NCBI GenBank assembly: GCA_946480845.1
Contig: CAMLLJ010000006.1
Location: 1 to 28,839, forward strand
Direction: 5' to 3'
Length of the DNA: 28,839 nt
Source of the DNA: an uncultured Gemmatimonadota bacterium
GTDB lineage: Bacteria; Gemmatimonadota; Gemmatimonadetes; Gemmatimonadales; GWC2-71-9
Part shown: in pieces, positions 23,470-28,839 of the stretch
How the letters are laid out: each line of letters begins with the position of its first letter
Numbering within the stretch: position 1 is the stretch's first letter
The notes under the pieces: model-generated
Seen by the model: only the letters and a program-made list of their open reading frames with translations
What the model was told of the DNA's origin: nothing
Database searches by the model: none
Position numbers and translations under genes: made by a program

Positions 23470-24735
23470 ATGTCCAACCAGTCCCTCCTCATCCCCACTC
23501 GCGCGACCTCATCCCGTCGGGCGCCGGCCGTCGTGCGCAGCGGCTTCTCGCCCACGCGCCTTGCCCGGCTGCGCACCGCGCTGCAGCGTCGCGTGGACAG
23601 CGGCGAGGTCCCGGGCCTCGTCGCGCTCGTGTTCCAGCGCGGGCAAGAGCATCTCGAGGCCCTCGGCACCCTCGCGTTCGAAAGCGATGAGCCGATGCGC
23701 CCGGATGCGATCTTCCGGCTCGCCTCGACCACCAAGCCGATCGTCGCCGCCGCCGCCATGACCCTGGTGGAGGAGTGCCGGCTCAGGCTGGACGACCCGG
23801 TGGACGCCTGGCTCCCGGAGCTCGCCAACCGGAGGGTGCTGCGGACGATCGATAGCCCCCTCGACGACACCGTGCCCGCGCAGCGCCCGATCACGCTGCG
23901 CGACCTGCTGACGTTCCGGTCCGGCCATGGCGAGGTCGCGTTCCTGTCGCCCACCTGTCCGCTGCAGGCAGCGCTGGTGGAGGCACGGCTTCCGCTGAGC
24001 GAGTGGCCATTCGCCGGGACCCCGGACGAATTCATGATGCGGCTGGGCAGGCTCCCGCTCGCGCACCAGCCGGGCGAGCGCTGGCTGTACCACATGGGCG
24101 CCGAGATCCTCGGCGTGCTGATCGCACGGGCAGCCGGAAAGCCGCTCGGGGAGTTCCTGCACGAGCGCATCTTCGAACCGCTCGGCATGCACGATACCGG
24201 CTTCCACGTTCCCCGGTCGAAGCTCGGCCGGCTGCCCCCCTGCTACGGCAGCGACATGGCGACCGGCAAGCTCCTGGTCCTGCACCAGGCGGGCGAGGGG
24301 CTCTGCGCCGGCCCGCCGGTCTTCGAATCCGGTGCGGGCGGACTGGCCTCGACGGCAGCGGACCTGCTCGCCTTCGGCCGCATGATGCTGGGCGATGCCC
24401 GTTCGGAGGGCGACCGCACCCTGTCGCGGCCGACGATCGAGCTGATGACCACCGATCAGCTCACGCCCGCCCAGAAGGCCGCCTCGCCGTTCTTCGAGCA
24501 CTTCTGGGAGGGGCACGGCTGGGGACTGGGCCTCGGCCTGGTTACCGCGCGGCATGGCCTGGCGGACGTGCCGGGGCGGTTCGGGTGGGACGGCGCGTTC
24601 GGCACCTCGTGCTGGATCGACCCGAAGGAGGAGCTGGTGGGCGTCCTGCTGACGCAGCGCCGGCCGGACCGGTTCGACCTTCCTCCCGTCGTGCTCGACT
24701 TCTGGACCTCCGCGTACCAGCTGATCGACGACTGA
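23470..24735 (+). CDS. Beta-lactamase-fold serine hydrolase (class C/esterase type)
   Basis: 421 residues of the PF00144 beta-lactamase/penicillin-binding-protein-like fold. The catalytic SxxK is visible as RLASTTKPI, about residue 80, and the second motif as WLYHMGAEILG (Tyr general base; Asn of the usual YxN is not conserved). LRDLLTFRSGHG and FEPLGMHDTGF are further family hallmarks, and GAGGLASTAADLLAFGRMML precedes the C-terminal part. It may be an esterase or D-aminopeptidase-like hydrolase rather than an antibiotic-degrading enzyme. No signal peptide is visible, so it appears cytoplasmic. The ATG at 23470 has AGGTG 6-7 nt upstream; the GTG at 23461 lacks a ribosome site. Controlled by promoter copy A; followed by a strong bidirectional terminator. 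Confidence 0.88.
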   Translation: MSNQSLLIPTRATSSRRAPAVVRSGFSPTRLARLRTALQRRVDSGEVPGLVALVFQRGQEHLEALGTLAFESDEPMRPDAIFRLASTTKPIVAAAAMTLVEECRLRLDDPVDAWLPELANRRVLRTIDSPLDDTVPAQRPITLRDLLTFRSGHGEVAFLSPTCPLQAALVEARLPLSEWPFAGTPDEFMMRLGRLPLAHQPGERWLYHMGAEILGVLIARAAGKPLGEFLHERIFEPLGMHDTGFHVPRSKLGRLPPCYGSDMATGKLLVLHQAGEGLCAGPPVFESGAGGLASTAADLLAFGRMMLGDARSEGDRTLSRPTIELMTTDQLTPAQKAASPFFEHFWEGHGWGLGLGLVTARHGLADVPGRFGWDGAFGTSCWIDPKEELVGVLLTQRRPDRFDLPPVVLDFWTSAYQLIDD

Positions 24736-24761
24736 CACGAGCACGGCAGTGCCAGATGAGC

Positions 24762-24796
24762 GAAGCCCGGCACGACTCGACGTCGTGCCGGGCTTC
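24762..24796. terminator. Bidirectional hairpin terminator
   Basis: A perfect 15-bp stem (24762-24776 with 24782-24796) has a 5-nt TCGAC loop. It lies between the convergent serine hydrolase and small lipoprotein genes and is followed rightward by the T/C-rich TGCCTCTCT. Confidence 0.85.
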
Positions 24797-24828
24797 TGCC
24801 TCTCTGGCCGCGCTCGGATGATGCTGGT

Positions 24829-25044
24829 TCAGCGAACCGGCCGCTGGACCTCGATGCGCACGTTCGAGAGGTCCGGCTTCGGAATCACGGGCGCCGAGCC
24901 CTGAAGCATATCGACGTCGCCAACGTCGGCAGCCGCGGGGGCAACCGCGGGGGCAACCGGAGGAAGCTCCGGCCTGGCGGGGAACGCGGGTGCGCATGCC
25001 ATGACGAGCGTGCCGGCAAGGAGGCAAATCGGGCGGATGCTCAT
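24829..25044 (-). CDS. Small Pro/Ala-rich lipoprotein
   Basis: 71 residues. The signal peptide ends at lipobox VMAC (Cys17), and the mature 55 residues are Pro/Ala/Val-rich (PELPPVAPAVAPAAADVGDVDM) and end in a basic VRIEVQRPVR. No family recognised. The ATG at 25044 begins the signal peptide and has GGAG 8 nt upstream; the longer open frame to 25272 runs through the promoter and was rejected. It is probably anchored to the inner or outer membrane. Its promoter (copy B) is divergent from that of the Fe-S membrane protein, and both belong to the TTCAC-repeat class. Confidence 0.7.
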   Translation of the reverse strand: MSIRPICLLAGTLVMACAPAFPARPELPPVAPAVAPAAADVGDVDMLQGSAPVIPKPDLSNVRIEVQRPVR

Positions 25045-25070
25045 ACACCACTCCATCTGGCGGTGCTCCC

Positions 25071-25114
25071 ATACTGGGGTGGGAGCCATGAACGGGACGT
25101 GAAGGGATCGTGAG
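25071..25114 (-). promoter_or_regulatory. TTCAC 11-bp repeat promoter, copy B (small lipoprotein)
   Basis: On the minus strand CTCAC (25114-25110), TTCAC (25103-25099) and TTCAT (25092-25088) start 11 bp apart. Eleven bp further is CAGTAT (25076-25071) as -10. The predicted start lies near 25064, giving a leader of about 20 nt with a GGAG ribosome site. One of the two clearest copies. Confidence 0.7.
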
Positions 25115-25164
25115 GTTCCACGCCGAGGGCAAATCCCGCGCCAATATCCGCCTGCGTTCAACTC

Positions 25165-25208
25165 TTCATCCCCGCTTCGCCATTCCTTCACGCGGGTTGC
25201 GCTACGAT
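25165..25208 (+). promoter_or_regulatory. TTCAC 11-bp repeat promoter, copy C (Fe-S membrane protein)
   Basis: TTCAT (25165), TTCGC (25176) and TTCAC (25187) start 11 bp apart. Eleven bp after the third comes TACGAT (25203-25208), the best -10 match of the set. Copies B and C face away from each other in the same 232-bp intergenic region, with 50 bp between the arrays. Confidence 0.68.
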
Positions 25209-25276
25209 CGTCGATCGACCCGCTTCCGCGGGCCGCGCGGTTGTTCCCATCCACCTCCATGGCGAGGTGCACGACG

Positions 25277-26284
25277 ATGGCGTATCCTGCCGTCCATCCC
25301 GCGGTTCAGGGCCTGTCCGCGTCGTCCAGGGCCCGTCATTCGGTGGCCCAGGTGCTCGGGCTCTGCCTGACCGCCGGCCTCCTCGCCGGGCTCGTCGCCC
25401 GTCCGGCGCTCACGCTGCATGTCCTCTGGGACATGGTGATTCCGCTGCTCCCGGCAGTGTTCCTGATCAATCCGATGATCTGGCGGAACGCCTGCCCGCT
25501 CGCAACGCTGAACGCCGCCACCGGCCAGCGCATGTCCACCCGCCCGCTGGAGGGAAAGGCCCTCCGCGCCTCCTGGGCGATCGGCATCGTCCTGCTTTTC
25601 GTGATGGTGCCGGCGCGGCGCTTCCTCTTCAACGGCAACGGGCCGGCGCTCGCGGGCACCATTGCCGCGGTTGCGGCCGCCGCGCTGGCGGCCGGCATGC
25701 TCTTCACCCGGCGGGCCGGCTTCTGCAATGCCATCTGCCCGGTCCTGCCCGTCGAGAAGCTCTACGGCCAGTCCCCGCTCGTGCGCCTCGGGAGCGCCCG
25801 GTGCGCCGCCTGCAGTCTCTGCACGCCCACGGGGTGCCTCGATATCGCCGGCGAGAAGACGCTGGTGCAGACGCTGGGACCGGCGCGCCGCTCCTTCCGC
25901 TGGCTGGGAACGCCGTTCGGGCTCTTCAGCATTGCCTTCCCGGGGTTCATCGTCGGCTATTTCACGAGCGAGAACGGGCCGCTCTCGACGGCGCCGGCGG
26001 TCTACCTGCACATGCTGGCATGGTCGGCGGTGAGCCTGGGCCTCCTGGGTGCCGCGGTGCTCCTCGCCCGGGTCTCGGCGAAGATCGCCCTTCCGCTGCT
26101 TGGCGCTCTGGCCATCGGGCTGTACTACTGGTTTGCGGCGCCGGCTCTTGCGCGCGCCTACGGCGGCGGGGTGACGGCCGGACTACTCCTGCGGGTGGCG
26201 GCCGGCGCACTGCTGGCGACCTGGCTGGTGAGGTCGCCCGTCTGGCGAGGAAAGGCGGGACAGGCCGCCGCGATGGACGGCTGA
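25277..26284 (+). CDS. NapH/NosR-like membrane Fe-S protein
   Basis: 335 residues with about eight hydrophobic helices and a cysteine-rich central loop. Cysteines: Cys73 in NACPLATLN, Cys150 and Cys154 in FCNAICPVLPVEKLYG (the C-x3-CP motif of NapH/NosR/CcoG-type proteins), then Cys176, 179, 182 and 187 in CAACSLCTPTGC, enough for one 4Fe-4S cluster. It probably passes electrons across or along the inner membrane; donor and acceptor are unknown. The first C-x3-CP motif is incomplete (only Cys73), unlike NapH, and there is a single ferredoxin-like cluster site instead of two. The ATG at 25277 has GAGGTG 7 nt upstream; TTG at 25241 and ATG at 25259 lack a ribosome site. Promoter copy C lies 69 bp upstream. 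Confidence 0.75.
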   Translation: MAYPAVHPAVQGLSASSRARHSVAQVLGLCLTAGLLAGLVARPALTLHVLWDMVIPLLPAVFLINPMIWRNACPLATLNAATGQRMSTRPLEGKALRASWAIGIVLLFVMVPARRFLFNGNGPALAGTIAAVAAAALAAGMLFTRRAGFCNAICPVLPVEKLYGQSPLVRLGSARCAACSLCTPTGCLDIAGEKTLVQTLGPARRSFRWLGTPFGLFSIAFPGFIVGYFTSENGPLSTAPAVYLHMLAWSAVSLGLLGAAVLLARVSAKIALPLLGALAIGLYYWFAAPALARAYGGGVTAGLLLRVAAGALLATWLVRSPVWRGKAGQAAAMDG

Positions 26285-26295
26285 TCCCCCACCCC

Positions 26296-26877
26296 TCACC
26301 GCTCCCGGCCAGTCACCCCTGGTGCCTGCACCCGGATCCCGATGCCCAGCGCGGCATGGGAACTCGCAAGATCACCCGGGGCGGGTCGCGGCTCGAGCGG
26401 AAGCACGATCGGCCGCCAGACATCGCTCCGGATCAGCGCACCCAGTGCCGCCCCCCAGGCGGCGCCCGACGCCGAATACCCGAAGACGCACTCGACCGGG
26501 CTCGGCTGAAGCCACCCGGGATCCTCGGCGGCGCAGAAGATCCCGGCCACGAGGCCGATGCCAGTGCCGATCAATGCGCCCTTTCCGACGTTTCCCCGCC
26601 GCCCCACCCGCTTTTCCAGACGCGCGAGCGACGCCGTCGCCAGCGCCGCAGGCTCGTACCGGGCCGGCCCACCGGTCATGCTGGGGCGCATGCGCTCCAC
26701 GAAGAGCGTCTCTGCGGTCATGCGGAGCGTACGCCCGACGTAACTCACGGTGCTATCCGTGAGGAACGAGTAGCGAACGCGGTCCCCGGCTTCGGGAAGC
26801 GGCGAGGTAGAGATCGGCGCGCGGGCGCACGCGGCCGCCAGCAGCGCGAAAGGAGCCAGGAACCCTGAATACCTCAT
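26296..26877 (-). CDS. Glycine-zipper lipoprotein
   Basis: 193 residues. The signal ends in lipobox LAAAC (Cys17). A beta-rich stretch follows (GDRVRYSFL, STVSYVGRTLRMTAETLFV), then a glycine-zipper region (GKGALIGTGIGLVAG at about 120-135 and GYSASGAAWGAALGALI at about 150-165). Proteins with this layout (small beta domain setting up a rule-like ASLARLEKRVGRR, then Gly-zipper) are common in Gemmatimonadota-like genomes, with unknown function, probably at the outer membrane. The ATG at 26877 has a strong AGGAGG. The upstream promoter copy D is divergent from Hsp20 copy E. Confidence 0.78.
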   Translation of the reverse strand: MRYSGFLAPFALLAAACARAPISTSPLPEAGDRVRYSFLTDSTVSYVGRTLRMTAETLFVERMRPSMTGGPARYEPAALATASLARLEKRVGRRGNVGKGALIGTGIGLVAGIFCAAEDPGWLQPSPVECVFGYSASGAAWGAALGALIRSDVWRPIVLPLEPRPAPGDLASSHAALGIGIRVQAPGVTGRER

Positions 26878-26901
26878 GGGACCCTCCTTCGGCGGTGTCC
26901 C

Positions 26902-26945
26902 AGTATGCGCTGCAGCGAGTGAAGGGAGGCTGAGACGGCCGTGAA
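26902..26945 (-). promoter_or_regulatory. TTCAC 11-bp repeat promoter, copy D (glycine-zipper lipoprotein)
   Basis: On the minus strand TTCAC (26945-26941), CTCAG (26934-26930) and TTCAC (26923-26919) start 11 bp apart. Eleven bp after the last comes CATACT (26907-26902). It lies back to back with copy E, 32 bp away. Confidence 0.65.
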
Positions 26946-26977
26946 GCAGCTCGCGGCCGATCGACCCGATGCAACGT

Positions 26978-27021
26978 CTCACGCGCCCTTCACACCCCAT
27001 TCATGCTGGCGATGCAATATT
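26978..27021 (+). promoter_or_regulatory. TTCAC 11-bp repeat promoter, copy E (Hsp20)
   Basis: CTCAC (26978), TTCAC (26989) and TTCAT (27000) start 11 bp apart. Eleven bp later comes AATATT (27016-27021) as -10. The three units are identical to those of copy B. The leader is about 35 nt and carries AAGGAGG before the ATG at 27063. Confidence 0.7.
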
Positions 27022-27062
27022 CGGCAGCGTCTGGAGGGGATCGGCGTTCACAAGGAGGGTTT

Positions 27063-27539
27063 ATGAAAGTCGCCAAGATCACCAAGGGGAGCCCCGACAT
27101 CACGAACGTGAAGGAGAACATCGACCGGGTGTTCGACCGCTTCTTTGCGCGGCCGTTCATGACCGAGCCGATCATGCCGCTCTTCCCGTTCGAGCCGATG
27201 AACGAGGCCCTGGCCGAGTGGGCCCCGCGCCTTGACCTCACCGAGACCGAGAAGGAGTTCGTGGTCCGCTGCGAGGTGCCGGGCATCCACAAGGAGAACC
27301 TCGACATCAACCTGTCGGGGAACCTGCTCCGGATCACGGGGCACAGGGACGCGCTCCAGGAGACGAAGGACGAGATGTACCTGTACCGGGAGCGCGAGGT
27401 CGGCCGGTTCATTCGCACCCTCAAGCTGCCAGTGATGGTGGACGAGGAGAACATCGAGGCCGCCTACCAGGATGGCGTCCTGACCATCCGGGTCCCGAAG
27501 CCGGCCGCGGCCGTGGCGAAGAAGATCCTCATCAAGTAG
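27063..27539 (+). CDS. Small heat shock protein, Hsp20/alpha-crystallin family
   Basis: 158 residues. Variable N-terminal arm (1-50), alpha-crystallin domain (about 52-147: PRLDLTETEKEFVVRCEVPGI, LLRITGHR, FIRTLKLP, and GVLTIRVPK), and a C-terminal ILI, the I-x-I motif that docks into neighbouring dimers. It is an ATP-independent holdase chaperone that keeps unfolding proteins soluble. The ATG at 27063 follows AAGGAGG by 4-5 nt; the frame extends to 27003 but through the promoter. Regulation is unusual: instead of a HrcA/CIRCE or sigma-32 site, the promoter is copy E of the TTCAC 11-bp repeat class, shared with envelope genes. Confidence 0.93.
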   Translation: MKVAKITKGSPDITNVKENIDRVFDRFFARPFMTEPIMPLFPFEPMNEALAEWAPRLDLTETEKEFVVRCEVPGIHKENLDINLSGNLLRITGHRDALQETKDEMYLYREREVGRFIRTLKLPVMVDEENIEAAYQDGVLTIRVPKPAAAVAKKILIK

Positions 27540-27557
27540 CCGCGATCGAAGGCCGTA

Positions 27558-27593
27558 ATGATGGCCCCGGGAGCCCGCTCCCGGGGCCATCAT
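27558..27593. terminator. Strong hairpin terminator after Hsp20
   Basis: A perfect 16-bp stem (27558-27573 with 27578-27593) closes a 4-nt CCCG loop, 18 nt after the Hsp20 stop. No T-run follows. Confidence 0.8.
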
Positions 27594-27657
27594 GCGTGGC
27601 CCCCGCCGAGACTACATTTGACCATCTCGTAGTCGACCCTCCTCCGGCGGTGACGTC

Positions 27658-28728
27658 ATGGCCAGATTCGCGAACATACTCGAGACGGTGGGCAACACCC
27701 CGGTGGTGAGGATCGGCAAGCTCGCACCACCGGGCATAGACCTCTTCGTCAAGATCGAGGCGTTCAACCCGCTCGGATCGGTGAAGGATCGCCTGGCCCT
27801 GGGCGTGATCGAGGATGCGGAGCGCCGCGGCGCCCTCAAGCCGGGGCAGACCGTGGTGGAGGCGACCAGCGGCAACACCGGCATCGGCCTGGCGATGGTC
27901 TGCGCGCAGAAGGGCTACCCGCTGGTCGTGACCATGGCGGAATCGTTCAGCGTGGAGCGCCGCAGGCTGATGCGCTTCCTGGGCGCCAGGGTGGTGCTCA
28001 CGCCGCCGGCGGCCGGCGGGACCGGAATGGTGACCAAGGCCGTGGAGCTCGCCAGGGCGCACGGCTGGTTCCTCACCAGGCAGTTCGAGAACGAGGCGAA
28101 CGCCGACTATCACTCGCGCACCACGGCGCGGGAGATCGTCGCCGACTTCGCCGGCGAGCGCCTCGATTACTGGATCACCGGCTTCGGCACCGGAGGCACG
28201 CTGAAGGGCGTCTCGCGCGTGCTGGCGAAGGAGCGGCCGGAGACCCGGGTCGTCCTGGTGGAGCCGGCGGATGCACCGTTGCTGTCGAGCGGGACGCGGC
28301 AGGAGCGGAATGCGGATGGCTCGCCGGCCGCCCGGCACCCGGCCTGGAAGCCGCATCCGATCCAGGGCTGGAGCCCCGATTTCATCCCGAAGCTCGTGGG
28401 CGACGCCGTCGATGCCGGGCAGGTCCACCGGACCATCACGGTGTCCGGGGCGGACGCCATGCGCTGGAGCCGCGAGCTGGCGGCCAAGGAAGGGATCCTC
28501 GTGGGAGTGTCCGCGGGCGGCACCTTCGCGGGTGCGCTCGAGGTGGCGGCGGGCGCTCCCGAGGGTACCTCGATCCTCTGCATGCTGCCCGACACGGGGG
28601 AGCGGTACCTCAGCACGCCGCTCTTCGCCGAGATTCCCGCCGAGATGACGGCCGACGAAGTCGCGATCCTGCAATCGACGGCCACCTTTGCCGAGCCGGC
28701 GGCGGGGGCCCCGGCGGCCCTGCCCTGA
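27658..28728 (+). CDS. cysK: Cysteine synthase (O-acetylserine sulfhydrylase type, PLP-dependent)
   Basis: 356 residues, slightly longer than typical CysK (310-325). NTPVVRIGKL at the start, PLP Schiff-base Lys43 in NPLGSVKDR, substrate loop TSGNTG (70-75), the phosphate-binding GFGTGGTLKG, GVSAGGTFAGA and C-terminal PDTGERYLST are all present. It should make L-cysteine from O-acetylserine and sulfide in the cytoplasm; a cystathionine beta-synthase-like or O-phosphoserine-using activity cannot be excluded. An insert of about 20 residues (QERNADGSPAARHPAW, near 222-237) and a low-complexity Ala/Pro tail account for the extra length. The ribosome site is weak (GGCGGTG). The gene stands alone between two terminators. 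Confidence 0.93.
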   Translation: MARFANILETVGNTPVVRIGKLAPPGIDLFVKIEAFNPLGSVKDRLALGVIEDAERRGALKPGQTVVEATSGNTGIGLAMVCAQKGYPLVVTMAESFSVERRRLMRFLGARVVLTPPAAGGTGMVTKAVELARAHGWFLTRQFENEANADYHSRTTAREIVADFAGERLDYWITGFGTGGTLKGVSRVLAKERPETRVVLVEPADAPLLSSGTRQERNADGSPAARHPAWKPHPIQGWSPDFIPKLVGDAVDAGQVHRTITVSGADAMRWSRELAAKEGILVGVSAGGTFAGALEVAAGAPEGTSILCMLPDTGERYLSTPLFAEIPAEMTADEVAILQSTATFAEPAAGAPAALP

Positions 28729-28749
28729 CCGTGCGGCAGGAAAGACAGA

Positions 28750-28778
28750 GCGGCGTAAGCATTTGATGCTTACGCCGC
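28750..28778. terminator. Bidirectional hairpin between cysK and tRNA-Gln
   Basis: A perfect 13-bp stem (GCGGCGTAAGCAT with ATGCTTACGCCGC) closes a 3-nt TTG loop. Read leftward, as the tRNA is transcribed, it is followed by TCTGTCTTTCC, a modest T-rich tail. Confidence 0.8.
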
Positions 28779-28784
28779 CGGAAG

Positions 28785-28839
28785 TTGCCCCTCCTGGGCT
28801 CGAACCAGGACTCTCCTGATCCAGAGTCAGGCGTGTTGC
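28785..28839 (-). tRNA. tRNA-Gln (anticodon CUG), 5' end cut by the window edge
   Basis: Minus strand. The anticodon stem CCTGA/TCAGG encloses loop CTCTGGA (anticodon CTG). The T arm CCTGG-TTCGAGC-CCAGG follows, then 3' acceptor AGGGGCA and discriminator A at 28785. No CCA is encoded. About 20 nt of the 5' acceptor and D arm lie outside the window. Confidence 0.92.

Noticed and set aside
27610..27634. GACTAC/GTAGTC inverted repeat upstream of cysK as an operator
   Set aside because: Only 6 bp per arm, no clear promoter around it; chance cannot be excluded.

Overview
The window is about 28.8 kb of very GC-rich, densely packed bacterial DNA. It has many GTG starts, stop/start overlaps of 4 bp (ATGA or GTGA), and several M28, PD40 and glycine-zipper lipoprotein genes. 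Gene content and style fit Gemmatimonadota best, but no marker gene is present, so this is an inference. Twenty-five protein genes and one truncated tRNA gene are supported. No transposase, integrase, phage gene or CRISPR array was seen, and no gene-free stretch exceeds 300 bp.

Layout. 1-2840: a 20-bp palindrome, then two leftward envelope genes (a PD40 propeller protein and an M28 peptidase lipoprotein). 2876-4549: a rhomboid protease abutting a polysaccharide pyruvyl transferase. 4464-7815 (leftward): a GTGA-coupled operon of a MarR regulator, a ClC channel with CBS domains and a DUF2156/MprF-C-terminal-like enzyme. 7914-11077: a copper-radical oxidase lipoprotein, a nonamer-repeat hairpin, and an AAA+ ATPase with a C-terminal membrane anchor. 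11037-13637: a hybrid sensor kinase, divergent from a Tat-exported DUF1460 amidase. 14632-16040: a MoaD-like protein ending in Gly-Gly, coupled to an Asp-box propeller. 16166-17944: ZIP transporter, DUF488 and cupin genes ending in a strong hairpin.

18030-23384 is the most striking coding region: five tightly packed genes for a coiled-coil protein, a transmembrane protein with a cytoplasmic roadblock/longin-like region and a periplasmic OmpA domain, a Ras-like small GTPase, a PP2C phosphatase and a six-helix-anchored Ser/Thr kinase. It reads as one signalling machine linking a small GTPase to the cell wall and to protein phosphorylation.

23400-27539 carries five transcription units: a beta-lactamase-fold hydrolase, two lipoproteins, a NapH/NosR-like Fe-S membrane protein and Hsp20. 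All five are preceded by the same 44-bp promoter architecture: three TTCAC-like 5-mers in 11-bp register, then exactly 11 bp to a -10 hexamer. This looks like the operator array of a PhoB/OmpR-type response regulator and defines a local regulon not visible from the protein annotation. The regulator is not encoded here. The window ends with a CysK-type cysteine synthase and a truncated tRNA-Gln(CUG).
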